Positions 21,325-33,543 of a DNA stretch of 64,000 nt are shown piece after piece. The DNA comes from Wurfbainia villosa (Eukaryota; Streptophyta; Magnoliopsida; Zingiberales; Zingiberaceae), in assembly GCA_025175895.1 (NCBI GenBank), contig CM045993.1, positions 58,842,621 to 58,906,620 of the forward strand, written 5' to 3'. The notes under the pieces were generated by a model. The model worked only from the letters and a program-made list of their open reading frames with translations. It ran no database searches and was not told the origin of the DNA. The position numbers were made by a program, and so were the translations under genes. Position 1 is the stretch's first letter, and each line of letters begins with the position of its first letter.

Positions 21325-22609
21325 AGAGTTAGAATTTCTCCATGATCATAAGAACTAACTCACAATAACAAGAACAAATTATGGAAATCAAGGGAACCTT
21401 GAGAAGCATCTCACACAAACTATAAGGTGAACAAAACTGTTTTTGTATTTCAAGTTGGTGGGGGTGAGATGTTTAGGCATAACCAACTTACCCAAAATGT
21501 TCATTGCATCCCTTGGGCAAGATGGTTATCGAGACAATGATCATTAATTTGACCAATTATGGGGAAGACCTTTGCATAATTCATGTGCATTTGGTCCGAA
21601 GATCATAATTGGACATTCCAACCAAGTAAAATTGGTTGGATCACTTAAGACAAATGCAAATCTAATATAAGTGTCTTAAATCGTTTTAAAAGGATACTAT
21701 CTTCACTGTGGTCAATCACGTATTGGTGTATGGATCACCTTTGAAGCTAGTGATACAACTAGAATGAGGCTCAAGAAAGGCTCAATTTTCAGATTTTCAT
21801 AAATCGTATCAATCCATGGAAAAATTAGGTCGTGTATTTTTCATAGATTTTTCTACGGAAGAACATGACTTTTCAATTCTGTACACAAAATTTCAAGAGT
21901 TTTTGAAATATTTGAAATAAGATACGAATTTTTGAAGTTCGTCTGAAAAACTGAGCAAATAAATTATCAGGAACCAGTCGAGGCAACGCCTCGACTACTT
22001 ATAGCTTAAAACACAAGTTTGCTCTCGACTAGGAGTTCGACCACACTTACAGTCGAGGCACTGACTCGACTGGCACCCTTGGTTGCAGCCACCAACGAAC
22101 AGAATCGAGGCGTGCTCAACCAGCACCTCGATTGGACATTTTGACAAAGGCACAGAATCGAGGCGCGCTCGACCAGCGCCTCGAATGGACAAATCAATGA
22201 AGGCTCAGAATCGAGGTAAACTCGACCCGTGCCATGACTACTTTATCAGTCGAGGCATTTAACTTATCACCTCGACTGATGAATGTAAATTTATATAAGG
22301 AAATCCTTCTCTACGTTCGACTCATCCGTGAGCTTTCCTCTGCTTCCATCGCTTTCGTCGTCGCCGCTCGAACTCCGACCGACTTTCGACTCCTACCACA
22401 CAAGGCCTACTTCTCTAGGACCCAAGCCAAGCTAGGGTAAGTCCTTATGCATCTATCTCCATCTCTAGGTTAGCATCCTAACCCTAACTCCACCAGCATT
22501 GACAGCTAGGGTTCGCCGAACCCTTTCTCCTCGTGGGAAAAGTCCATTTTTGACAGAAGGGGCTCCAACCTAAGGTCTCATCAGCTCGAAATTACTTGGA
22601 CAAGGAGCA
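21325..22609 (+). other. Spacer of element E between pol and the third ORF
   Basis: About 1.3 kb without a supported gene. From 21977 to 22275 it carries a dense cluster of CCTCGACT / AGTCGAGGC half-sites that form GTCGAGGC...GCCTCGAC dyads. Spacers of this kind separate pol from the env-like ORF in Sireviruses. The minus-strand frames at 21995-22197 come from this cluster. Confidence 0.65.
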
Positions 22610-23522
22610 ATGGCACCCAAGTATAACTCTTCCTCTTCCTTCACTTTACTTTCACGATTATTAGTCAACAATTGATTACTAATCAGTATTTATTTGTATC
22701 ATTCATCATACCATATCATATCACATTCATTCTATAATTTTTGCATATAATTTTAGCATCTTTAGACAAAAACGAAAACAATCCGACATTAGTAGGAGGG
22801 AAACATCGAGGGAAAATCCCTCTATGAATCCTCGATTCCCCTCCAAATTACATCAACATACATACAGGACCTATAAATTCCAAAAGATGCCTACACGCTC
22901 TTTAGATAAAGATTTTTTCAACGAGTTTGCTCCAGAAGTAATGGGTGTAATTGATTATTATCAACTCAGTAAGCTAGTCTACTGCAATCACGATATTAAT
23001 GTAGACTTAGTTTCTGATTTTTATAATAATCTACAACCTACTGGAGATCGACTCATCTACAGGAGTAGAGTAGCAAGAACAGACATATCCTTCACTCCTG
23101 ATATCCTTAGAGAATTTCTAGGTTGCAGAGAGTCTGCATCAACTTTAGAATTCTATCCAAGCATCCAAGAACCTATTGATGGGTTCTCTCTCAATGAAAT
23201 TCATGAAAAAATCTTTAGGAGACCAATACAACCTGGTGTCAACCTAGCTCCAGCCATGGCATTAGCTGCCCCCGACAATGTCCTATATAAGGTCATTGTA
23301 GGTTGCATTCTTCCGATAGTCACGAGGGGGCAAGCTAAGGTGCGACCACATCATTTACTAGCCCTTCATTTCCTCAAGAATCATCTAGACTTCAATATTG
23401 CATTAAATATGTTTCTCTACATCGTCCATTTCATGGTCCCAGTCCAAAAAAAAATTACATGCCTTTTGGACATATCATTACATCTTGGTTAGAGGAAATA
23501 GGCATAAACACTACTACAGGCA
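22610..23522 (+). pseudogene. Envelope-like third ORF of element E, 5' half
   Basis: A probable first exon at 22610-22620 (ATGGCACCCAA) is followed by a 145-base GT...AG intron (22621-22765) that keeps frame with exon 2 from 22766. The main open part runs 22824-23492: DFYNNLQPTGDRLIYRSRV, ISFTPDILREFLGC, HHLLALHFLKNHLDFNIAL. It resembles the domain catalogued as 'putative plant transposon protein' (PF20167-like), often called envelope-like in Sireviruses. I see no signal peptide or clear membrane helix here. A length change in a run of nine A (23446-23454) breaks the frame, and element 3 interrupts at 23528. Function in the family is unknown. Confidence 0.7.
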
Positions 23523-23527
23523 AGGTC
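23523..23527 (+). repeat. TSD of element 3 (left)
   Basis: AGGTC, repeated at 32468-32472. Confidence 0.93.
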
Positions 23528-25487
23528 TGTTGGAATGTATACTGAAAGTCTAGCTCTTTTTGTATGAACATTTTATTTTGAAATAAGAATCACATGATCA
23601 TTATTTGCATTTTATATATTCATTATATATGTGTGCATATTGTCTAATATTTTACATTGTAGATAACATGGTGTTTGGTGTGGCACAGAAGATCATGTTA
23701 TTAGTACCTTGTAAAATATAAGTAAAGGCTCACAACCAAGATGGTTTTGGACAAACCATTGGCATGGTTGTAGTGTAGCTTGGTATTGTTTTATCTTGAA
23801 CATAGAGTTACACTAGTACACTTAGGTGTATTGAGTAGGACCGACATAGAAGTGATTCAATTTAGTACTGACTACATAATTGAATCAGACCTCGGATATT
23901 ATGTTGTACATGCTCTTAATCCCGATATAATAATGGGCACATGTACTTAGTGTTTATTTCTTTGATTTACCAGTGGGTGAGATTTAGATGGATTAAATCA
24001 ATATGCCCGGTAAGTTGGGAAATAATATTATTTACATGGTGTGTCGTTGATTATAGGAGGAAACCGTGTCCTATATATTAGGTTGATGATGTCCCCTTGA
24101 GGAGCTCATAAGGTTCATCATGTAAACCTAGCTGGTTGACTTAGTCAACATGATGATAAGGTTGAGTGGTACTACTCGAGGAATTAGATGTTAATTAATT
24201 GATGGTCAGTAAATCAATTAATTAACGGACATTCGATATCTTAAACACGGGGAGATTAATGTACAAATAATATATGGAGCCCATATTGATTTATGGGGGT
24301 TGGTGAGGTAGTTCAATGATGATCCTCTAGTGGAATGGAACATCATTGATGGATCAAGTTTGTGTGGTTCCGATCCATCGGGTGGCCAAGACCCAACTCC
24401 TCCTTATGGTCCCTATCGTAGCCTAATATAATCCTTGTGAAGTCTAGATCCAAGAATGTAAAACAAAACCTAGAACCAACGGTTGGGATTAAATCCCTAA
24501 GATCCGATGGTTGGGATGAAACCTTAGATCCGACGGTTGGGATTAAACCCTAGATCCGACGGTTGGGATAAAACCCTAGATCCGACGGTCGAGATTAAAT
24601 CGCTAGATCCGACGGTGGAGATTAAAGGAGGCTTAAGCCCTATTCTATAAATAGATGCTTAGGGTTGGGCGGCAAGTATGATCAAGGATTTGAATTAGAG
24701 AATTAGGGTTTGGCTCTTGGAGAGGTGGGCGGCTAGGGTTTGGAGCAAAAGTGGGCGGCAACTTTCTTCTTCCTTCTAGTTGTTGCCGGCGCCCAACTTC
24801 CACCATCAATACTTGGCCGGTGCCCATCCTTAAGGCTTTTCTCTTCTTCCTTAGCCGGCGGTTCTCCTTCCATTGGTGGCCGGTGGTCTTCCTCCTCCTT
24901 TTCTCCTTGGTGGCCGACGGCAACTCCTTTACAAGTTGGCCGGCGCATCATCCATTGCTCCTTGGTCGGCGGTTGCACCAAATTCCCTAATTTGGTGGCC
25001 GGTTCTAGATAGGAAAGGTATTTGTGAGTTCTTCTCTTTGTTCGGAACGGACAAGGTAGAGAAGAAAGCGATCTAGAAGGCTTCTACTCATGGAGGATCT
25101 TCGTCCACACGTCGTCCACGAGAAGGATAGGACATACGATAGAAGATCGTAAGGTATAAAGTTATTTTAACTTTATTTACAGATCTGAATATATTCTTTA
25201 ATATTTTGATTATGCATGTGTGTTTATGAATATATATTGTATAATCATGGACCCCGAAGACAAACACAAAAACCGGCGATCCGTCCGTCGTCTCTTCTGC
25301 GGCTAACCAACTAGAAGAATTGTGTTGCTTGAATAACTAATTTGTTCAAGCGACCACTCAAGTTGTTAGCACGACGACGAATAGGTTGTGCTAAGGAAGC
25401 ACATCCCATCCAGATTGATTCTTTCATTAGTGAAAATTTTAATCCGGGGACATGGGAGCCAATGAGCCTCCGAAGCATCCACCAACA
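23528..25487 (+). repeat. 5' LTR of element 3 (1960 bp)
   Basis: TGTTGGAATG...CCACCAACA. It contains six copies of a unit of about 27 bases (AGATCCGACGGTTGGGATTA type) at about 24465-24625 and a TATA box (TATAAATAG) at 24646-24654, followed by GCCGGC-rich transcribed sequence. Overlapping frames on both strands at 24645-25076 are chance frames of this U5/R region. Confidence 0.95.
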
Positions 25488-25489
25488 AT

Positions 25490-25501
25490 TGGTATCAGAG
25501 C
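25490..25501 (+). promoter_or_regulatory. Primer-binding site of element 3
   Basis: TGGTATCAGAGC two bases after the LTR; tRNA-Met type. Confidence 0.95.
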
Positions 25502-26549
25502 CACGGTTTCCGATTTTGTGTGTTTTGGATTCGGTTAATTTTTTATGCATTTTTTTTCATATATTATATGTGCCGGATAATATTAGGATATGCGTAGTTT
25601 AACTCTTTGGTTGCAGGCATAAGATCCGACTATTATGGCCATGTGTGTGTATGTGAATGGATGTGTGTAAAAAATTTATTATTTGAATCCTCGGGGTTGA
25701 CGAGGCTAGATTAGTATTTAATTTTTGTAATTAAATACGGTATTGTTTAGCCAATCATTTTAGTTTACTTTCGATCTAGATTATTTGTACACTCCTTCGT
25801 GGAGTATAGGATCGATGGATGTAAATAAAATGATTTATCTCGGCTCGGAACTCTTTGGTGACTTGCGCACGGGAAAAGATGGAGCGGACAAGGTGGCGAC
25901 ACGACGGGATGCATATTGGAGGACAATGCCATAATAGTTGGAAAAATTCTATTTTTTCCATATTTATTGCTTATTTGTTTTATATGCATGTTGTGTATGA
26001 TTTAAAATTCCTCATTTGCAATTTACTAAGTGGGAGAGGGATATTTTATTTAATTCCCGCGGCCTCCATTACAATTTGACATGTGATGCAACAAACTTGT
26101 GTGTCGGCTCTGAGTGCCTTCCTCCCTGAGGACGCGTTTGTTTGCGGATCATTAGGTCAAATAATGGTTATAGGAAATTATCTAGGAGCATGTGTACTTC
26201 CACAGAGGTAAGGCACATAATCCAAAATAATTCCCTTAGTATCGTGTAATGGTGCACACTTAGATACAAATAAAAGTATCCTCCCCATAGGAGTCATTGC
26301 TTTTATTTGTAGGGCCAAAGAGGAACCAACTATTAATTTTATTTGTCAAAAAGTAAGGTTGACAAGATAATAAAATTAATGGGTAAAACCTCCTCTTACA
26401 AATGTAGAATTCGTATACGTCCACACAGAGTGGCATGCGACATTCTCGGTGATTTGAGGTGTTGGTTGATTTCGGGATTTTATTATTTTGAGGAATCAAT
26501 AATTTTTGAAATCTAATATTTTGATCATTGTGATTTTTAGGATTTTCAA
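25502..26549 (+). other. 5' untranslated leader of element 3
   Basis: A leader of about 1 kb between primer site and gag, shared with elements 4 (46437-47479) and 6 (62244-63842, there partly duplicated). No convincing ORF. Conserved landmarks are TTCCCGCGGCCTCCATTACA near 26055 and an AT-rich inverted repeat, TTTTATTTGTCAAAAAGTAAGG, near 26337. Confidence 0.8.
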
Positions 26550-27345
26550 ATGGCTTTCAACCCACTTGCTGTGATTTTAAAAGAAAACAAACTTACTGGT
26601 CCAAACTACATTGATTGGAAAAGAAACCTGGATATTGTCTTAACTGCAGAGGAGTACAAATTTGTACTCTTTGAGGTCTGTCCTCCTAAGCCCACCGATG
26701 ACTTTGATGAAAAGGAGAAAGAACGTTATAAGAAATGGATCAAGGCAGATGAGATGGCGCGGTGTTACATTTTGGCATCTATGTCAAATGTGCTGCAACA
26801 TCAACATCAGGCCATAGCCACAGCTTATGACATGATGTTCAATCTCAAGGAACTTTTCGGACATTAGAGTAGGGCGGCTAGGCAGGAGGCTATGAGAAAC
26901 TTGATGACGACCTCCATGATCGAGGGAACACCCGTTAGGGATCATGTTCTCAAGATGATGGCTCATCTTAATGAGATGGAAGTCCTAGGAGCTGAGATCT
27001 ATGGGGAAACCCAGGTCGATATCATTCTCCAGTCTCTGCCTAGGAGTTATGAGCAGTTCCGCCTCAACTACAACATGAACAAAAGGTTGTATTCGTTGGC
27101 GGAGCTTCTGACAGAACTCCAGGCGGCAGAGGGGCTTTTTCGCAAAGTGCTCAAGCCATGGTCGCTGTAAGGTTTCTTCCTCTAAACCGAAAGGTAAGAA
27201 GAAGAAGAAACAAGGTGGAGCAAGAAAGTGGCAAAGTGGGACCGGCAGAGTGAAGAAGCCGAAAGGCAAGTGCTTCACTTGCAAGTAGACTGGACATTGG
27301 AAGGCGGACTGTCCTCGCCGAAAGAACAAAGGTATATCTTCTTAT
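26550..27345 (+). pseudogene. gag: gag of element 3
   Basis: It starts MAFNPLAVILKENKLTGPN and continues YIDWKRNLDIVLTAEEYKFV, the copia Gag N-terminal domain (UBN2-like). Then come MARCYILASMSNVLQHQHQ, a TAG at 26865-26867, and the capsid C-terminal part (VRDHVLKMMAHLNEME, ILQSLPRSYEQF). A small deletion shifts frame at about 27145. The zinc knuckle at 27271-27312 (CFTCK*TGHWKADC) has a TAG at 27286-27288 where relatives read CAG. This is the only family B copy in the window with the whole capsid region present, but it is not translatable as a single chain. Confidence 0.9.
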
Positions 27346-28302
27346 TTAGTTGTTGAAACATGTTTAGCGGTGTTATCTACTAGTGCCTGGTGTGTAGATA
27401 CAGGAGCCACTGATCATGTCTGCAATACTTTGCAGGGGTTCCAGGAAACCCGATGACTAGCTGAGGGAGAGATTATCGTCTTTATGGGCAATGCTTCAAA
27501 GGTGGCGGCTATTGCAGTGGGAGACGTTTATTTATCTTTTGATAGGAATAAAGTTTTGGTTTTGAGAAATTGTCTTTATGTACCTACTTTTAGAAAGAAT
27601 TTAATTTCAGTTTCTAAATTGTTTATGGATGGGTATTCTGTTTCTTTTAAATGACAAAGTGGTTATAGGGAGATTATCTGTTCTGGTACATTGGTTGGCA
27701 ATTTATATACTCTTGAACCAAAAACTCCCACGATGCATATAGAAATCAATAACTCATCTTCTAAGTCTAATAAGAGAAAAGAACCTTTGCAAATGAACCA
27801 AACATATCTTTGGCATCTAAGGCTTGGTCATATTAACCTAAGCAGAATTCAAAGGTTGATAGCTGATGGACCTTTGGGTTCATTAGTGGTGGAGGATCTC
27901 CCAACCTGCGAATCTTGCTTGGAAGGTAAAATGACCAAGAGGCCTTTCAAGGCCAAGGGGTATAGAGCCAAAGATGTGTTAGAATTGGTTCATTCTGATT
28001 TGTGCGGTCCTATGTCTATCCAGGCAAGAGGTGGCTTTGAATACTTCGTCTCATTTATAGACGATTATTCAAGGTATGGATACATTTACTTGATGCGCCG
28101 CAAGTCTGAATGCTTTGACAAGTTCAAAGAATTCAAGACTGATGTGGAGAACCGTCAAGGTAAAAGTATCAAGACATTACGATCTGATCGTGGTGGCGAG
28201 TACCTCTTGGGAGAGTTTAGGAGTTACTTATCAGAGGTGATTCAATCCCAATTATGCACTTTTGGCACCCCAGCAGAATGGTGTAGCGGAGCGAAGGAAT
28301 AG
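27346..28302 (+). pseudogene. pol: Protease and integrase of element 3
   Basis: The protease active site reads WCVDTGATDHVCN, followed by the family-wide TGA-CTAG at 27454-27460. A short loss occurs near 27650-27670. The open frame from 27691 holds the pre-integrase motif (LWHLRLGHINLSRIQ, CESCLEGKMTKRPF) and the integrase core (HSDLCGP, DDYSRYGYIY, TLRSDRGGEYL) with its Asp residues and Glu intact. The frame breaks at about 28250 and continues in the next frame at 28262. Confidence 0.9.
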
Positions 28303-29395
28303 GACTCTTATGGAGATGGTCAGATCGATGATGAGTTATTCTGAGTTACCTATTTCGTTCTGGGGGTATGCACTGGATACGACAATGTACACTCTGAACT
28401 TGGTTCCATCTAAATCAGTACCTTCTACCCCTGTAGAATTGTGGACTGGGCGAAAGCCTAGTCTGAGACATATTCGGATATGGGGGAGTCCAGCACATGT
28501 GCTGAAGGCTGATGCTGGTAAGTTGGAACCTCGTACAGAAGTGTGCATGTTTGTTGGCTACCCTAAGGGAACGAAAGCTGGTTTGTTTTATAATCCTAGA
28601 GATCAGAGGGTGATCGTTAGCATGAAGCCTTGATTTCTAGAGGAGGATTATGTAATGAACCACAAGCCCAAGAGTAGGATTGTTCTTGAGGAGTTGACAG
28701 GGGAAGTCCCGACTTCAGTACCACCGGTACAAGAATAGACACCACAAGTCACTGCACCGTGTGTCACAGAGCATACACAGGAGGCACCTCATCGTAGTGG
28801 GAGGGTTGTTAGACAACCCGAGAGATTCATGTTTTTGGGAGAGTCTTCGGACTTAGTCCCTGGTGAACATGAACCTGATCCCTGGACATATGATGAGGCA
28901 ATCCAAGATAGAGATGCGGTATCTTGGCAAAGTGCGATGAATTCAGAGATAGAATCTATGGATTCTAATCAGGTCTGGGAGCTAGTAGAGCCACCCGATG
29001 GTGTAAAAACCATTGGATGCAAGTGGATCTACAAGAGAAAGAGAGGAGTAGACGGGAAGGTTGAAACCTTCAAAGCTAGGCTTGTTGCGAAAGGGTATAC
29101 TCAGAAAGAGGGTATCGATTATGAGGAGACCTTTTCGCCGGTAGCTATGCTTAAGTCTATCCGGATTCTCTTATCTATAGCTGCTCATATGGATTATGAG
29201 ATTTGGCAGATGGATGTCAAGACAGCTTTCCTTAATGGAAGTCTTGAGGAGAACATCTATATGCGGCAACCAGAGGGATTCATTGCTGAAGGCAAAGAGC
29301 ATCTTGTATGTAAGCTTAATCGGTCCATTTATGGATTGAAGCAAGCTTCTAGATCTTGGAACATCCGCTTTGATGAGGTAATCCAGTCATATTGA
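28262..29395 (+). pseudogene. pol: Integrase C-terminus and RT N-terminus of element 3
   Basis: PQQNGVAERRNRTLMEMVRS begins the integrase C-terminal part, followed by ELWTGRKPSLRHIRIWGS and GYPKGTKAGLFY. In-frame stops lie at 28631-28633 and about 28735. The RT begins within 28829-29395: TIGCKWIYKRKRG, ARLVAKGYTQKEGIDYEET, IWQMDVKTAFLNGSLEE, RSIYGLKQASRSW. It is intact to a TGA at 29393-29395, which replaces a Gly codon conserved in the other copies. All pieces are in one frame. Confidence 0.9.
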
Positions 29396-30448
29396 TTTAT
29401 TCAAAGTCCGGATGAGCCTTGTGTATACAAGAGATGTGACGGAAACGTAGTGGTGTTTCTTGTACTATACGTAGATGACATTTTGTTAGTTGGCAACAAT
29501 ATCAAAGTGTTATCAGACGTAAGGGTATGGTTGTCCAAACAGTTTGATATGAAGGACTTGGGAGAAGTGGGACACATCCTTGGGATCAAAGTTATAAGGG
29601 ATCACAAGAAAAGGATGTTGTGCTTATCTCAAGCTTCATACATTGACACTATCCTTGCTCGTTTTAGCATGCAGAACTCCAAGAAAGGTTTCCTACCTTT
29701 CAGGCATGGAGTTCCTTTATCTAAAGAGATGTGTCCCAAAACATCAAAGGAGATAGAGGACATGAAGGCGGTTCCTTATGCTTCGGCAGTAGGAAGCCTT
29801 ATGTATGCTATGCTATGTACGAGACCGGATATCTGCTTTGTCGTGGGCATGGTTAGCAGATATCAGAGTAATCCTGGACAGGGACATTGGACTGCGGTAA
29901 AGCATATATTGAAGTACCTGAGAAGGACTAGGGATTATATGCTGGTTTACCGGGCAGATCAATTAGTCCCTGTGGGTTACACGGATTCAAATTTCCAATC
30001 AGATAGGGACAAGAGTAAGTCTACCTCGGGGTTTGTGTTTACTTTTGGAGGTGGAGCCATAGTATGGAGGAGTGTCAAGCAGAAATGCGTGGCGGACTCT
30101 ACCATGGAAGCTGAGTATGTGGCAGCCTCTGAGGCAGCCAAGGAAGCTGTATGGCTCAGAAACTTCTTGATGGACTTGGATGTGATTCCTGGTTTGCCCA
30201 GAACTATCACAATTTATTGTGATAACAGTGGTGCAGTTGCAAACTCGAAGGAACCACGAGCCCATAAGGCGAGTAAACACATAGAGCGCAAGTACCACCT
30301 CATACGAGAGATCATAAAGCGAGGAGAAGTTGTTGTCGCCAAGATTGCATCAGAGGATAACCTGGCGGATCCATTCACTAAGGCCCTTCCAGCGAAAGCG
30401 TTTGATAGGCATGTGGAGGACATGGGGATCAGATGTATGGCAGAGTGA
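29396..30448 (+). pseudogene. pol: RT catalytic half and RNase H of element 3
   Basis: Open from just after the 29393 stop to the natural end. It shows YVDDILLVGNN (YVDD at 29468-29479), FDMKDLGEVGHILGIK, YASAVGSLMYAMLCTRPD, RNase H DSNFQSDRDKSKSTSG, DSTMEAEYVAASEAA, IYCDNSGAVANSKEP, KHIERKYHLIREI, and the C-terminal ADPFTKALPAKAFD. The catalytic residues I can identify are present. It ends 33 bases before the polypurine tract. Confidence 0.92.
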
Positions 30449-30481
30449 TGACAGCATAGTCTTTTAGTATAAGTGAGAGAT

Positions 30482-32467
30482 TGTTGGAATGTATACTGAA
30501 AGCCTAGCTCTTTTTGTATGAACATTTTATTTTGAAATAAGAATCACATGATCATTATTTGCATTTTATATATTCATTATATATGTGTGCATATTGTCTA
30601 ATATTTTACATTGTAGATAACATGGTGCTTGGTGTGACACAGAAGATCATGTTATCAGTACCTTGTAAAATATAAGTAAAGGCTCACAACCAAGATGGTT
30701 TTGGACAAACCATTGGCATGGTTGTAGTGTAGCTTGGTATTGTTTTATCTTGAACATAGAGTTACACTAGTACACTTAGGTGTATTAAGTAGGACCGACA
30801 TAGAGGTGATTCAATTTAGTACTGACTACATAATTGAATCGGACCTCGGATATTATGTTGTACATGCTCTTAATCCCGATATAATAACGGGCACATGTAC
30901 TTAGTGTTTATTTCTTTGATTTACCAGTGGGTGAGATTTAGATGGATTAAATCAATATGCCCGGTAAGTTGGGAAATAATATTATTTACATGGTGTGTCG
31001 TTGATTATAGGAGGAAATCGTGTCCTATATATTAGGTTGATGATGTCCCCTTGAGGAGCTCATAAGGTTCATCATGTAAACCCAGCTGGTTGACTTAGTC
31101 AACATGATGATAAGGTTGAGTGGTACTACTCGAGGAATTAGATGTTAATTAATTGATGGTCAGTAAATCAATTAATTGACGGACATTCGATATCTTAAAC
31201 ACGGGGAGATTAATGTACAAATAATATATGGAGCCCATATTGATTTATGGGGGTTGGTGAGGTAGTTCAATGATGATCCTCTAGTGGAATGGAACATCAT
31301 TGATGGATCAAGTTTGTGTGGTTCCGATCCATCGGGTGGCCAAGACCCAACTCCTCCTTATGGTCCCTATCGTAGCCTAATATAATCCTTGTGAAGTCTA
31401 GATCCAAGAATGTAAAACAAAACCTAGAACCAACGGTTGGGATTAAATCCCTAAGATCCGATGGTTGGGATGAAACCTTAGATCCGACGGTTGGGATGAA
31501 ATCCTAGATCCGACGGTTGGGATTAAACCCTAGATCCGACGGTTGGGATAAAACCCTAGATCCGACGGTCAAGATTAAATCCCTAGATCCGACGGTGGAG
31601 ATTAAAGGAGGCTTAAGCCCTATTCTATAAATAGATGCTTAGGGTTGGGCGGCAAGTATGATCAAGGATTTGAATTAGAGAATTAGGGTTTGGCTCTTGG
31701 AGAGGTGGGCGGCTAGGGTTTGGAGCAAAAGTGGGCGGCAACTTTCTTCTTCCTTCTAGTTGTTGCCGGCGCCCAACTTCCACCATCAATACTTTGCCGG
31801 CGCCCATCCTTAAGGCTTTTCTCTTCTTCCTTAGCCGGCGGTTCTCCTTCCATTGGTGGCCGGTGGTCTTCCTCCTCCTTTTCTCCTTGGTGGCCGGCGG
31901 CAACTCCTTTACAAGTTGGCCGGCGCATCATCCATTGCTCCTTGGCCGGCGGTTGCACCAAATTCCCTAATTTGGTGGCCGGTTCTAGATAGGAAAGGTA
32001 TTTGTGAGTTCTTCTCTTTGTTCGGAACGGACAAGGTAGAGAAGAAAGCGATCTAGAAGGCTTCTACTCGTGGAGGATCTTCGTCCACACGTCGTCCACG
32101 AGAAGGATAGGACATACGATAGAAGATCGTAAGGTATAAAGTTATTTTAACTTTATTTATAGATCTGAATATATTCTTTAATATTTTGATTATGCATGTG
32201 TGTGTATGAATATATATTGTATAATCATGGACCCCGAAGACAAATACAAAAACCGGCGATCTGTCCGTCGTCTCTTCCGCGGCTAACCAACTAGAAGAAT
32301 TGTGTTGCTTGAATAACTAATTTGTTCAAGCGACCACTCAAGTTGTTAGCACGACGACGAATAGGTTGTGCTAAGGAAGCACATCCCATCCGGATTGATT
32401 CTTTCATTAGTGAAAATTTTAATCCGGGGACATGGGAGCCAATGAGCCTCCAAAGCATCCACCAACA
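30482..32467 (+). repeat. 3' LTR of element 3 (1986 bp)
   Basis: Preceded by AAGTGAGAGAT. Seven rather than six copies of the 27-base unit at about 31420-31605 explain the length difference from the 5' LTR. TATA box (TATAAATAG) at 31626-31634. Confidence 0.95.
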
Positions 32468-32472
32468 AGGTC
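32468..32472 (+). repeat. TSD of element 3 (right)
   Basis: AGGTC, matching 23523-23527. Confidence 0.93.
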
Positions 32473-32868
32473 GTGCAGATGACATATTTTGATTTCATCA
32501 AATGGAGAAACTTTGCCTTGCCCGATATGGTTCAAGGCAGAAAGACTGTGTGATGGGCTGATGGATGCCAGGCTAGTGAGAAATGGGATATGGGGGCACA
32601 AGACGAAGAAGAAGAAGAAGAACGTCTGGCTCTAGCTGACGAGCCCTATGAGTTTGTATCCGAGTAGCTTGACATCCTATGCCGTGATTATGCTAAGTTC
32701 ACAAAGACCATGGACACATTGTTCTTGGATCTAGAGATGGCCATAGATACGCGTTTCTCGGAAGTCACAAACCAACAAATGCAAATTCTGGATCAGCAGG
32801 TTGAAATGCTTAGACTCCTACGCTCCATGACGACTGACTCGTCGGGCCCCTCATCATCGACTTTTTAG
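32473..32868 (+). pseudogene. Envelope-like third ORF of element E, 3' half
   Basis: It continues the ORF cut by element 3 at 23528. The sequence reads VQMTYFDFIKWRNFALPDMV, has a TGA at about 32548, an acidic run (QDEEEEEERLALADEP), a TAG at about 32666, and a tail with helix and heptad-like spacing (NQQMQILDQQVEMLRLLRSM). It ends in a Ser-rich terminus with TAG at 32866-32868. An acidic run followed by a coiled-coil-like C-terminus is plausible for this protein family, whose role is unknown. Only point stops are present in this part. Confidence 0.72.
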
Positions 32869-33543
32869 TTTTGATAGTCCTTTGATAGTGGATTGTAGTA
32901 AAACTAAATTTGAAAAATTCTGGAAGGATTCGGATACTTAGAAACTTGGTTGTAAAAATACACTTGTTTTTGTTCAGGATGGGTAGTTAATTTTGTAACA
33001 ACGCATATGATTGTAGTTTCATTTTTTTTTATTGATTAATGTGATTGTGATATGAGGTTTCTTGTTTACATGTATTGTAACAGGTTTCAGACACCCATGT
33101 TTAGGGAAAACTCTGCCAAAATTTTCTCTGAAAGTCATTACATATTGCTTTCATTACTTGTTACTGATATGCATTATTGGTATGGATAACTGAGAGTAAG
33201 GATTTAGGGGGAGGATACTTTAATCCTTGCTAGGTTATTGTATTCCTCATACTCTCAGTATCCCTATGATCCCTTTTAGGTGTTTACCAAAGGGGGAGGA
33301 GAATATGTTTATAGTTTAGGTTTTTCATTACCTGTTTTATCAATTTCCTATTTTATTCCCTATGATTAGTCACGTTCTTAAGTCACATGCTTAATGCTCA
33401 TTCATTCTGTTACTGCTACTTGATTAACATGCTTAATGCTCATTCATTCTGTTACTGCTACTTGATTTGGTCTGATTGTAACTTAAACCTAAAAAGGGTA
33501 ACCTAAACTTAAATGAGTTGTCAAACATCAAAAAGGGGGAGAC
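32869..33543 (+). promoter_or_regulatory. 3' non-coding region of element E with three purine-rich tracts
   Basis: No ORF. AGGGGGAGGAT near 33206, AAAGGGGGAGGAG near 33291 and CATCAAAAAGGGGGAGAC ending at 33543 are three polypurine tracts; the last abuts the LTR. Multiple tracts before the 3' LTR are a known Sirevirus hallmark. A 33-base segment (ACATGCTTAATGCTCATTC...) is tandemly duplicated at about 33387-33465. The 25 bases 33518-33542 are identical to the D2 tract (reverse complement of 35312-35336). Confidence 0.82.

Larger units (their letters stand above)
23528..32467 (+). mobile_element. Element 3: complete family B Ty1/copia element (8940 bp)
   Basis: LTRs at 23528-25487 and 30482-32467, TSD AGGTC, tRNA-Met primer site, gag-pol, polypurine tract AAGTGAGAGAT. 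The LTRs differ by about 26 substitutions by eye (about 1.3%) plus one extra 26-27-base repeat unit in the right LTR, so this is the youngest insertion visible. Pol damage is limited: one frameshift in the integrase and a few stops. It interrupts the env-like ORF of element E. Confidence 0.96.

Noticed and set aside
22234..22440. Short plus-strand ORF before the env-like gene as an extra exon
   Set aside because: No similarity or splice link visible; it starts in the TCGA palindrome cluster.
24645..25076. Overlapping frames on both strands, repeated at 31625-32056, 45651-46241 and 52159-52749
   Set aside because: Located in the R/U5 of family B LTRs, open in several frames simultaneously and without any domain.
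28262..30448. Functional pol gene in element 3
   Set aside because: Although RT and RNase H motifs are intact, stops near 28631, 28735 and 29393 and a frameshift near 28250 prevent one polyprotein.
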